NCBI GenBank assembly: GCA_964609025.1
Contig: CAZSQM010000003.1
Span: 90,595-154,594, forward strand
DNA: 64,000 bases
DNA from: SIG307 sp964609025
GTDB taxonomy: Bacteria > Bacillota > Clostridia > Lachnospirales > Lachnospiraceae
Direction: 5' to 3'
Shown in pieces: positions 1-7,260 of this stretch. Positions within the stretch are counted from its first letter, which is position 1; each line of letters begins with the position of its first letter. The notes under the pieces were generated by a model. The model did no database searches and was not told where the DNA came from. It saw nothing but the letters and a program-made list of their open reading frames with translations. Position numbers and translations under genes: made by a program.

Positions 1-2
1 TA

Positions 3-203
3 GTTTTATTTCGGGAATGTTTGAAAAATGCAATTTGTCCGTTTATATTGCAGGATGAAGACAGACCGGCATATTTGGCTGCAATCCATAAAGCCCAGAC
101 GAAAGAGGATGCATCTGCACTTGTTGCATTGATGAAAAAGGAACAGGAAAGATATTTGGAACGGCTTCGTGGTTCTTTGATGGAACAGCCGAAGGAAGGA
201 TAA
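3..203 (+). CDS. C-terminal end of a Fic-like protein, partial
   Basis: The reading frame is already open at the left edge and stops four bases before trmD, so this is the 3' end of a gene that starts outside the window. The visible 66 residues read LFRECLKNAICPFILQDEDR and then a helical, charged tail. The pattern LFREC-x-N-x-I-x-PFI-x-D resembles the last part of Fic/DOC AMP-transferase proteins as I remember them. The HPFxxGNGR catalytic loop would lie upstream and cannot be seen. trmD more often follows rimM, so this neighbour is unexpected. The family call is a moderate guess from one motif; that the frame is coding and truncated by the edge is more certain. Confidence 0.5.
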   Translation, partial: VLFRECLKNAICPFILQDEDRPAYLAAIHKAQTKEDASALVALMKKEQERYLERLRGSLMEQPKEG

Positions 204-206
204 AGC

Positions 207-965
207 ATGAATTTTTATGTGATGACGTTATTCCCTGACATGGTAGAGCAGGGCTTAAATACAAGTATTATCGGACGTGCCGTGGAAAAGGGAATTTTAT
301 CTATCAGGGCGGTGGATATCCGGGACTTTTCCGAGGACAAGCATAAGCGGGTCGATGACTACCCCTACGGCGGCGGCGCCGGCATGGTAATGGCACCGGA
401 CCCGGTAGTAAAGACCTGCGCTTATGTAAAGAGTCTGATTCCTGAAGAACGCAGGGAAAAGACAAAGGTGATCTATCTGACACCACAGGGAGAGACCTTT
501 ACACAGAAAAAAGCAGAAGAATGGGCAAAGGAGGAGGATTTGATTTTCCTTTGCGGCCACTACGAGGGCATAGATGAGAGAGCCCTTGAAATGGTGGTGA
601 CGGATATGGTTTCTGCGGGGGACTATGTGTTGACCGGTGGCGAGCTTCCGGCAATGATGATGATAGATGCAGTGTCACGTCTTGTTCCGGGGGTATTAAA
701 TAACGAGGCTTCGGCAGAGTTTGAAAGCTTTCAGGATAATCTTCTGGAATATCCGCAGTATACCAGACCGGAGGAATACGAGGGAAGAAGGGTGCCGGAG
801 GTGTTATTATCCGGACATCATGCAAAGATAGAGGAATGGCGCAGACAAAAATCAATTGAACGGACACTGGCAGCAAGACCGGATCTGCTGGCGGATGCGG
901 TGCTTTCCGAAAAAGAGCGGAAGTTTTTAGAAGGGCTGCTTGAAATGCAAGGTGGCGTCAGGTAA
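207..965 (+). CDS. trmD: tRNA (guanine37-N1)-methyltransferase
   Basis: TrmD transfers a methyl group from S-adenosylmethionine to N1 of guanosine 37 in tRNAs reading CNN and GGN codons, which prevents +1 frameshifting. The 252-residue protein has the normal family length. The SPOUT trefoil-knot signature is clear: GHYEGIDERAL around residues 115-125 and LTGGELPAMMM around 142-152, together forming the SAM pocket. The start ATG lies after a GAAGGAAGGATAA ribosome binding region overlapping the end of the upstream frame, so the two are probably translationally coupled. In many Firmicutes trmD is followed directly by rplS; here a chemotaxis receptor gene lies between them. Confidence 0.97.
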   Translation: MNFYVMTLFPDMVEQGLNTSIIGRAVEKGILSIRAVDIRDFSEDKHKRVDDYPYGGGAGMVMAPDPVVKTCAYVKSLIPEERREKTKVIYLTPQGETFTQKKAEEWAKEEDLIFLCGHYEGIDERALEMVVTDMVSAGDYVLTGGELPAMMMIDAVSRLVPGVLNNEASAEFESFQDNLLEYPQYTRPEEYEGRRVPEVLLSGHHAKIEEWRRQKSIERTLAARPDLLADAVLSEKERKFLEGLLEMQGGVR

Positions 966-972
966 AAAAAGG

Positions 973-1001
973 TTTTCAAAAGCTTGGAAAAGTGCTATAC
1001 T
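973..1001 (+). promoter_or_regulatory. Possible promoter for the chemotaxis receptor
   Basis: A TATACT hexamer at 996-1001 is preceded, 17 bases away, by a weak TTTTCA at 973-978. It lies in the 113-base gap between trmD and the receptor gene, whose ribosome binding site (GATGAGGAG) is at about 1062-1070. The -35 is poor, so this is tentative. Confidence 0.35.
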
Positions 1002-1078
1002 ATAAGCGAGCGGAATCGGAAATACTCCGGCTCCACAGCTGGAAAATAACGTAAAAATGCAGATGAGGAGAAATTATC

Positions 1079-2575
1079 ATGAAAGAACAGAAGAAAAAAA
1101 CAAGTTACACCTCGGACCTTTTTATGGCAAATAAGGTACTGCTTTGTTGTTATCTGATTACAGATATTGTCCTGGTACTTGCCTATGCGGTCGAACTGAT
1201 TAAGGGAGCCAGAACGCCGGGCTATTATGCCGTTTTTCTTGTGCTTGCCCTTCTGCCGTTAGGTGCGGCAATTTGTCTGCAACGGAAGAATCCGGGTAGC
1301 GAACACTTGAGAAAAATAGTTTCTTACGGGTATGCGATTCTGTATACCTTTGTGCTGTTTACCACTACGAAGCCGGAGGGCTTTGTATATGCGCTTCCGA
1401 TGATTGTGGCGTCATCCGTATACGCGAATAAGAAGTTTACGTTCCGGCTCGGTGTCGGCGTTGTTCTTGTCAACGTTGCGGAAATTGTTTACGGCTTCTA
1501 TACGAAGCGGCTGACCACGGCGGATTTGGCAAGTATTGAGATCCGTGTGGCAGTGCTGTTGCTTTGTATGATTTATCTCGGAATGGTAGCGGGAAGTCTT
1601 ATGAAGATGGGACAGAATCAGGTAGACGCAGCAGATGCCGCAAAAGAGCGCTCCGAGAAGCTTTTGGACAAGACTATGAGCGTTTCCGGCAATATGGTTG
1701 AACTGACGGAGAATGTGGCGGGACAGATGGGAAGCCTGCATGAGTCGCTGTCCCAGACGATGCTGTCCATGCAGGAGGTAAATAACGGAACCGGTGATAC
1801 GGTGACGGCGGTGCAGTTACAGTTAGAAAAGACCGAACAGATACAGCAGCATGTTACGAAGGTAGAAGGAGCGTCCTTAGCAATCGGCAAGGACATCCGG
1901 ACGGCAAGAAAGGAAATTACAGAGGGACACAAAGCGGTAGAACAGCTGGTTTCCCAGGTTCAAAAAACAAACGAAGCCAGCGGCAGAGTGTCGCTGGAGT
2001 TGGAGAAACTCGGTGCTTATGCACAGCAGATGGAGCGTATTATCAGCGTAATTGAGGGCGTGACAAAGAAGACAGGACTGCTTTCCTTAAATGCCAGCAT
2101 TGAGGCGGCAAGAGCGGGAGAAGCAGGCAAAGGCTTTGCCGTAGTTGCTTCGGAAATTTCGGAGCTTGCCGGACAGACGAACGGGGCAACCGTAGAAATT
2201 ACACAAATTATCAATAATGTTTCCGAAGAACTGAATGCGTTGATTTCGGTAATTCAGGAACTTGGCGAAAGCAACCGGGTTCAGGGAGAAACGGTATTGT
2301 TGACGGCAGACAGCTTTAAAGAAATCGAACATGCTTCGGCGGATATCGACGAGCAGGCGGAGCACCTGACGGAAGCGGTAAAGGAGCTGGCATCGGCGAA
2401 TACAGAGATTATCGAAAGCATTCAGACGATTTCCGCAATTACGGAGGAAGTAACCGCGCATTCAAACGAAACCTACAATACCAGCGAGCAGAATGACAGG
2501 ACGGCTTCCGAGATGTATGCGTTGGTGCAGCAGCTTGAGGGTCTTGCACAGCAGTTAAAGCAGGAGAGTATGTAG
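1079..2575 (+). CDS. Methyl-accepting chemotaxis-type receptor
   Basis: This 498-residue protein has about six hydrophobic segments in its first 180 residues and then a long helical cytoplasmic part. The hairpin tip of the MCP signalling domain is unmistakable: GLLSLNASIEAARAGEAGKG near residues 331-350, followed by FAVVASEISELAGQTN. There is no extracellular Cache or PAS domain; the sensory part is the multi-spanning membrane bundle itself. No CheR/CheB pentapeptide is seen at the C-terminus. It should pass a signal to CheA/CheW, but no che or motility genes occur in the window. It stands between trmD and rplS, which are usually adjacent, suggesting insertion into a ribosomal/tRNA operon. 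Confidence 0.93.
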   Translation: MKEQKKKTSYTSDLFMANKVLLCCYLITDIVLVLAYAVELIKGARTPGYYAVFLVLALLPLGAAICLQRKNPGSEHLRKIVSYGYAILYTFVLFTTTKPEGFVYALPMIVASSVYANKKFTFRLGVGVVLVNVAEIVYGFYTKRLTTADLASIEIRVAVLLLCMIYLGMVAGSLMKMGQNQVDAADAAKERSEKLLDKTMSVSGNMVELTENVAGQMGSLHESLSQTMLSMQEVNNGTGDTVTAVQLQLEKTEQIQQHVTKVEGASLAIGKDIRTARKEITEGHKAVEQLVSQVQKTNEASGRVSLELEKLGAYAQQMERIISVIEGVTKKTGLLSLNASIEAARAGEAGKGFAVVASEISELAGQTNGATVEITQIINNVSEELNALISVIQELGESNRVQGETVLLTADSFKEIEHASADIDEQAEHLTEAVKELASANTEIIESIQTISAITEEVTAHSNETYNTSEQNDRTASEMYALVQQLEGLAQQLKQESM

Positions 2576-2642
2576 CTTCCGGGGAGCCTCGGAAGGCGGC
2601 AGGAAGAGAAATTTCTGAGGACAAACTTTTTACAAAAAATGC

Positions 2643-2671
2643 TTGCATAAATTCCGAAACTGTGATATAAT
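2643..2671 (+). promoter_or_regulatory. Sigma-A promoter for rplS
   Basis: TTGCAT at 2643-2648 and a perfect TATAAT at 2666-2671 are separated by 17 bases. Transcription would start near 2678, giving a leader of about 69 bases before rplS. This separates rplS from the chemotaxis receptor upstream. Confidence 0.8.
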
Positions 2672-2677
2672 CTCCGA

Positions 2678-2746
2678 TTGTGAGAGATGTTCCGCTGTGC
2701 CGGGAGCCGGCAGTAAGAATGTCTTAATTTTTAAGGAGGTCACAAA
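2678..2746 (+). promoter_or_regulatory. Structured 5' leader of rplS
   Basis: The leader carries a compact hairpin at 2698-2712 (TGCCGG, loop GAG, CCGGCA) and then an AT-rich stretch leading to the strong ribosome binding site AAGGAGG before the ATG at 2747. Firmicute rplS genes are known to carry L19 autoregulatory leaders. The position and length fit, but I could not verify a match to the known consensus, so the regulatory role is inferred. Confidence 0.4.
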
Positions 2747-3094
2747 ATGAACGAGATTATTAAGAGCATCGAAGCTGCTCAGTTAAAGGCTGAGGTTTCA
2801 GACTTTAACGTAGGCGATACCGTTAAGGTATACGCAAAGGTAAAAGAGGGAAACCGTGAGCGTATTCAGGTATTTGAAGGAACGGTTCTCAAAAGACAGA
2901 ACGGCGGAGCAAGAGAAACCTTTACGGTAAGAAAGACGTCCAACGGTGTCGGCGTAGAAAAGACCTGGCCGTTACATTCTCCGAGCGTTGAGAAGATTGA
3001 AGTCATCAGACGCGGTAAGGTTCGCAGAGCAAAGCTCAACTACCTTCGTCAGAGAGTCGGCAAGAGCGCTAAGGTAAAAGAAATCGTAAAATAA
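2747..3094 (+). CDS. rplS: 50S ribosomal protein L19
   Basis: L19 is a protein of the large ribosomal subunit located at the interface with the 30S subunit. The 115-residue product has the normal length, and its conserved core is visible: GDTVKVYAKVKEGNRERIQ, then FEGTVLKRQNGG and the basic C-terminal RAKLNYLRQR. It has its own promoter and leader, an ideal AAGGAGG ribosome binding site and a strong terminator immediately downstream, so it is probably transcribed alone. Confidence 0.98.
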   Translation: MNEIIKSIEAAQLKAEVSDFNVGDTVKVYAKVKEGNRERIQVFEGTVLKRQNGGARETFTVRKTSNGVGVEKTWPLHSPSVEKIEVIRRGKVRRAKLNYLRQRVGKSAKVKEIVK

Positions 3095-3101
3095 GTCAAC
3101 G

Positions 3102-3132
3102 AAAAGGGACAATATGTATTGTCCCTTTTTTT
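3102..3132 (+). terminator. Rho-independent terminator of rplS
   Basis: A near-perfect hairpin (AAAAGGGACAATA pairing with TATTGTCCCTTTT) is followed directly by a run of T. It begins eight bases after the rplS stop codon. Confidence 0.92.
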
Positions 3133-3152
3133 CTAAGTGAAAGGGTACTGTA

Positions 3153-3752
3153 ATGGCGGGTTATGATTTTGATTTGAATGACAACCGGAGAAGTAAAAAA
3201 ATCAAAAAAACCGTAGTGCGGATTTTGGTGCTGCTGTTAGAAACAGCGGTGGCCGTTCTGCTTGCCTTTTTTCTGGTGCGGTTTGCCCTGGAACGTACCT
3301 CGGTGCCGGGAGATTCCATGGCGCCGACGCTTACGGCGGATACGCCGATTATGATAAACCGCCTTTCCTATCTGCAGACCGGACCGGACCGCTTTGATGT
3401 CATTGTGTTCCGACAGGAGGGCGAGGAACACAGTTACTACCATGTAAAGCGGGTAATCGGACTTCCGGGAGAAACGGTTCAGATTGTAAACGGAGCAGTC
3501 TATATCAATGACGAACCGTTAAAGGAGATTGTGCAGGACTTGCCGGAAATGCACCTTTCGGGGCTGGCAACGGAGCCGTTTGTGTTAGATGGGGATGAAT
3601 ATTTTGTATTGGGGGATAATCGGAATAAGAGCGAGGACAGCCGCTTTGCCAACATCGGCAATGTAACGAGAAAGCAGATTGTCGGAAAGGCATGGTTGAC
3701 CTTAAAACCGTTTAATATTATTTCCCAGATGAATTTGGAGCGAGAAGACTGA
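3153..3752 (+). CDS. lepB: Type I signal peptidase
   Basis: This membrane serine protease cleaves signal peptides from exported proteins on the outer face of the membrane. The 199-residue protein has one N-terminal membrane anchor (about residues 21-46). The catalytic Ser55 is in PGDSMAP, the general-base lysine in YHVKRVIGLPGE near residue 99, and the conserved GDNRNKSEDSR box lies near residues 153-163. This is the short single-anchor (SipS-like) form. It leads a run with rbgA and rnhB, an arrangement common in Firmicutes after rplS. Substrates in this window would include the two large minus-strand exported enzymes and the serine protease. Confidence 0.95.
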   Translation: MAGYDFDLNDNRRSKKIKKTVVRILVLLLETAVAVLLAFFLVRFALERTSVPGDSMAPTLTADTPIMINRLSYLQTGPDRFDVIVFRQEGEEHSYYHVKRVIGLPGETVQIVNGAVYINDEPLKEIVQDLPEMHLSGLATEPFVLDGDEYFVLGDNRNKSEDSRFANIGNVTRKQIVGKAWLTLKPFNIISQMNLERED

Positions 3753-3791
3753 GCAGATGCAGCGGGAAACGCTGCCGGAAAGAGGTAGAAA

Positions 3792-4652
3792 ATGCAGTAT
3801 CAATGGTATCCCGGACATATGAGCAAAGCAAAGCGGCAGATACAGGACGAACTAAAGCTGGTGGATGTGATTGTGGAGCTGGTTGACGCGCGTATTCCGT
3901 ACAGTTCGAAAAATCCGGATATCAACGGCCTTGCCGGCAATAAACCGAGAGTTCTTCTGTTAAACAAAGCAGATTTGGCGGACGAGGTCCGCACGAAGGA
4001 ATATAAGGCATATTACGAAAAACAGGGCTATTATGTGCTTCCGGTAAACGCAAAGAGCGGTGCCGGAGTAAAGAATGTGTCAGGCGTTATCAAAGAGGCC
4101 TGTAAGGAGAAACGGGAGCGGGATTTGAAACGCGGTATCATCGGAAGACCGCTGCGTGCCATGATTGTAGGCATTCCGAATGTCGGAAAATCCACCTTTA
4201 TCAATTCCTTTGCGGGAAAGAACTGTACCTTGACCGGAAATAAGCCGGGCGTCACAAAAGGAAAGCAGTGGATTCGCCTGAATAAAGAATTGGAGCTTTT
4301 GGATACCCCGGGCATTCTTTGGCCGAAGTTTGAAGACCAAAGGGTGGGCTTACGCATTGCATGGATCGGCTCGATCAACGAGGATATTCTGGATATCAGG
4401 GAGCTTGCGGTAACACTGCTTTCCTATCTTTATGAAAACTATCCGGGCGTCATCGCGGCAAAATACGGCATAGAAGAAACCGCGGACGGAAACGAAGCCA
4501 TCGAGCGCATCGCAAGGAAGCGCGCCTGCTTAAAAAAAGGCGGCGAGGCAGATATCGACCGGGCTGCCGGATTTCTTATGGATGATTACCGCGCCGGTAA
4601 AATCGGCAGGATTACATTAGAAAGGATACAGGCAGTTTTGCCTGAGGGCTGA
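3792..4652 (+). CDS. rbgA: Ribosome biogenesis GTPase
   Basis: RbgA (YlqF) is a GTPase needed for a late step of 50S subunit assembly. The 286-residue protein shows the circularly permuted order typical of this family: the G4 motif NKAD (about residue 58) comes first, then the G1 P-loop GIPNVGKST (about 128-136), then the G3 motif DTPG (about 171). The N-terminus YQWYPGHMSKAKR is characteristic. It lies 39 bases after lepB and five bases before rnhB, as in Bacillus, so the three are probably one transcript. Confidence 0.95.
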   Translation: MQYQWYPGHMSKAKRQIQDELKLVDVIVELVDARIPYSSKNPDINGLAGNKPRVLLLNKADLADEVRTKEYKAYYEKQGYYVLPVNAKSGAGVKNVSGVIKEACKEKRERDLKRGIIGRPLRAMIVGIPNVGKSTFINSFAGKNCTLTGNKPGVTKGKQWIRLNKELELLDTPGILWPKFEDQRVGLRIAWIGSINEDILDIRELAVTLLSYLYENYPGVIAAKYGIEETADGNEAIERIARKRACLKKGGEADIDRAAGFLMDDYRAGKIGRITLERIQAVLPEG

Positions 4653-4657
4653 TACCA

Positions 4658-5473
4658 ATGATGCCGGAAAAGACAGAGCAGATTAAGGCGGCGCTGAACA
4701 ATGCCGCGCCGGAAAAGTTAAAAGAGGTCATTGCTTTTTATGAAAATGACGAAAGAAGCAGTGTACAAAAGCTTCTGGAACAGGCGAGAAAGCGGGAGCA
4801 AAAGTATCTGGCGGAATGCGCCAGAGTAGACGCAATGCTTTGTTTCGAACGGAACTATAAGGACTACCGGGTCGTCTGCGGCATTGACGAGGTGGGCAGA
4901 GGCCCGCTTGCGGGGCCGGTGGTGGCGGCGGCGGTGGTACTGCCGTATGACTGTAAGATTTTGTATCTGAACGATTCGAAGCAGCTTTCCGAAAAGAAGC
5001 GGGAGGAACTGTTTCCCGAGATTATGGAAAAGGCAGTGGCGTACGGTATCGGCTGTGTTTCCCATACCGTGATTGACGAAATCAATATTTTGCAGGCGAC
5101 CTATCGGGCAATGCGGGAAGCGCTTGTTAAAATGGCAGCATCCTGCGGTGCGCCGGATGTGCTTTTAAACGACGCGGTAAAAATACCGGGGGTGGACGAA
5201 CTGTTTCCGGAAAAGACGGAGCCGGTGCTGCAGGTGCCGATTATCAAGGGCGACGCAAAAAGTCTTTCCATCGCTGCGGCAAGCGTGGTGGCAAAAGTAA
5301 CCAGAGATCATATGATGTTAGAGTTTGATAAGGTGTACCCGGGTTACGGCTTTGCCGGAAATAAAGGGTACGGCTCGGCGGAGCATATAGAAAAATTAAA
5401 AAAGGACGGACCATGCCCGATTCACAGACGGAGCTTTCTTCAGGGAATTCTTGCGGGAACGGACTTTTTGTAA
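4658..5473 (+). CDS. rnhB: Ribonuclease HII
   Basis: RNase HII removes ribonucleotides embedded in DNA and degrades RNA in RNA-DNA hybrids. The catalytic motif GIDEVGRGPLAGPVV starts near residue 75 and supplies the first Asp-Glu pair of the active site; a later SLSIAAASVVAKVTRD block and HRRSF near the C-terminus are also typical. An N-terminal extension of about 70 helical residues precedes the catalytic domain, as in the longer Firmicute forms. A second RNase H (type HI) is encoded at 16.3 kb. Two adjacent ATGs make the exact start uncertain by one codon. Confidence 0.96.
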   Translation: MMPEKTEQIKAALNNAAPEKLKEVIAFYENDERSSVQKLLEQARKREQKYLAECARVDAMLCFERNYKDYRVVCGIDEVGRGPLAGPVVAAAVVLPYDCKILYLNDSKQLSEKKREELFPEIMEKAVAYGIGCVSHTVIDEINILQATYRAMREALVKMAASCGAPDVLLNDAVKIPGVDELFPEKTEPVLQVPIIKGDAKSLSIAAASVVAKVTRDHMMLEFDKVYPGYGFAGNKGYGSAEHIEKLKKDGPCPIHRRSFLQGILAGTDFL

Positions 5474-5539
5474 GCGGTTCCGGAAGAAGGCGGAATGCGA
5501 AATAAGCGTTGAAACGTAAAGCGAAAGGAGGCGCGCGCT

Positions 5540-5824
5540 TTGGAAGAAAAGAAAAATAAAATAGCGGTAGCGTTGGAATACGAGCCGTCGGAAGCGGCGC
5601 CGAAGATTGTAGCGTCAGGCAGGGGCTATGTAGCGGAAAAAATCATCGAAAAAGCGACCGAGGAAAATATTCCGATGCATCGGGACGATAAACTTGCCGG
5701 TACGCTTTCCAAGCTTGAAATCGGGGACATGATACCGCCGGAGCTTTATGAAGTCGTGGCGGAAATCTTGCTTTTTGTAGACAAAGTGGATAAAATAAAG
5801 GGGAAGGTAAAGCAGACCACGTAA
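5540..5824 (+). CDS. FlhB C-terminal-like protein (YlqH/FlhX family)
   Basis: This 94-residue protein matches the cytoplasmic tail of the flagellar/type III export switch protein FlhB/EscU without the membrane domain. Visible family features are IAVALEYEP, then GRGYVAEKIIEKATEENIP and the closing GDMIPPELYEVVAEILLFV. The start is TTG, chosen because an AAAGGAGG site lies eight bases upstream. It sits after rnhB, as ylqH does in Bacillus. No flagellar or type III genes are near; the family is known as a stand-alone gene in Firmicutes and its role is poorly understood. Confidence 0.85.
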   Translation: MEEKKNKIAVALEYEPSEAAPKIVASGRGYVAEKIIEKATEENIPMHRDDKLAGTLSKLEIGDMIPPELYEVVAEILLFVDKVDKIKGKVKQTT

Positions 5825-5895
5825 GAAACAGCAGATAACAGTAAGCGGAGTTTGAACCGGAGTACAGGTGGAAAGCAGGAAGGGGTGCGGAACAG

Positions 5896-6243
5896 ATGAA
5901 TAAGCGCAGGATTGGAAGCAAAACGGAAGAAAAGGTGCAGGAGTACCTGCAAAAGAACGGTTATGACATTGTCTGCCGGAATTTTTTTTCGCGTTACGGG
6001 GAACTTGATATTGTTGCAAAAAAGGACGGCTACCTTGTGTTTGTCGAGGTAAAATATCGTTCGGGGGACAGATACGGCGCGCCGGAGGAGGCGGTCGGGT
6101 TTCGGAAGCAAAAGCGTATGATAGAAACGGCAAGGTATTATTTGTACCGGAACGGATTACCCTTTGATACGCCGTGCCGCTTTGATGTGGCGGGAGTATT
6201 GGGCGAGGAAATCCGGATAACGGAAAATGCCTTTTGGCTGTAA
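5896..6243 (+). CDS. yraN: YraN/UPF0102 family nuclease-like protein
   Basis: The 115-residue protein has the small UPF0102 fold, related to Holliday-junction-resolvase-type PD-(D/E)xK nucleases. The active-site-like residues are visible in ELDIVAKKDG and VFVEVKYRSG, with the N-terminal box RRIGSKTEEKVQEYLQKNGY. It follows ylqH and precedes pgeF in a closely spaced row. The biochemical role of this family is not settled; a DNA repair or recombination nuclease is the usual suggestion. Confidence 0.88.
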   Translation: MNKRRIGSKTEEKVQEYLQKNGYDIVCRNFFSRYGELDIVAKKDGYLVFVEVKYRSGDRYGAPEEAVGFRKQKRMIETARYYLYRNGLPFDTPCRFDVAGVLGEEIRITENAFWL

Positions 6244-6336
6244 AACACCGGAGCAACGCCATTCGGGAGGCTGCCGGACGTTCGAAAGCAGTCGGGAGAG
6301 GCAACCAAAAGCAGGTAAGAGAGGGCTGACAGGAGA

Positions 6337-7188
6337 ATGAAGGAAGCGTTAATGCATTTTAAGGATGCGCTTGCAACAAAGGAAATGGCGGTATCGGATA
6401 CCGAGGTTCCGTTTTTATATTTTCGCCGGCTGGCGGAGCAAAAAGGAGTGAAACACGGCTGTTCTACAAGAGCAGGCGGTGTGAGCGGAGGCGTTTTTTC
6501 GACAATGAATCTCGGCTTTGACCGGGGGGACGCAAGGGAAAATGTTCTGGAAAATTACCGGCGTATTTGCGCGGCCATCGGGATTTTGCCGGAAGAGGTG
6601 GTACTTCCGTGTCAGGTACACGAGTTGAATGTCAGGAAGGCAACGAAGAAGGATTGCGGAAAGGGTATCTTTTCTTTGCGTGATTATGAAAGTGTGGACG
6701 CGCAGATTACCAACGAGCCGGGCGTTGCCCTGGCCGTATTCGGAGCGGACTGCGTTCCGGTTTTGTTTTATGACGGGGTAAAGCGTGCGATTGGTACGGC
6801 GCATGCCGGATGGCGCGGTACGCTTGGAAGAATTGCAGAAAAAACGGTAGCGGCCATGCAGAAGGAGTACGGCTGTAAGCCGGAGAATATAGAGGCTTAT
6901 ATCGGGGCGTCCATCTGCGGAAATTGTTATACGGTGGGTGGCGAGGTCGCGCAAAGCTTTTTACGGGAGTTTCCGTCTGCAATCAAACGCAGGGAAGCTG
7001 CGGGAGATGTGTGGCAGTTGGATTTATGGCAGACAAATCGGATGATTTTAGAGGATGCCGGCCTTTTGGCAGAGCATATTGTAACGGGCGGCGTGTGTAC
7101 GAAATGTCATTCGGAGGTTTTGTTTTCCCACCGCGTGACGGGAAACGCGCGGGGAAATATGGCGAGCTTTTTGATGTTAGCGGAGTAG
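6337..7188 (+). CDS. pgeF: Peptidoglycan editing factor, multicopper-laccase-like fold
   Basis: PgeF (YlmD/YfiH family) is a purine-nucleoside-active enzyme of laccase-like fold; in E. coli it keeps L-serine out of the peptide stem of peptidoglycan. The 283-residue protein has the conserved metal and active-site blocks HGCSTRAGGVSGGVF (about residue 40), CQVHE (about 92), FGADCVPVLFYD (about 138) and GTAHAGWRGT (about 152). The start is ambiguous: ATG 6337 has a GGAG only one base away, while ATG 6352, five codons later, has a better-spaced GAAGGAAG. In Bacillus this gene lies with sepF; here it is about 36 kb from it. Confidence 0.92.
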   Translation: MKEALMHFKDALATKEMAVSDTEVPFLYFRRLAEQKGVKHGCSTRAGGVSGGVFSTMNLGFDRGDARENVLENYRRICAAIGILPEEVVLPCQVHELNVRKATKKDCGKGIFSLRDYESVDAQITNEPGVALAVFGADCVPVLFYDGVKRAIGTAHAGWRGTLGRIAEKTVAAMQKEYGCKPENIEAYIGASICGNCYTVGGEVAQSFLREFPSAIKRREAAGDVWQLDLWQTNRMILEDAGLLAEHIVTGGVCTKCHSEVLFSHRVTGNARGNMASFLMLAE

Positions 7189-7260
7189 GAAAGAGCCGTA
7201 AAACGCCAAAAAGCGTGCGGCGCGGCAGGCAGCAAACGGCAGTACCGGAAAAGAGGAAGT

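Noticed and set aside
5615..6304. A 229-codon minus-strand open frame over the FlhB-tail and yraN genes
   Set aside because: It lies opposite two recognisable genes, has no ribosome binding site and no family features; it is the antisense shadow of their codon pattern.
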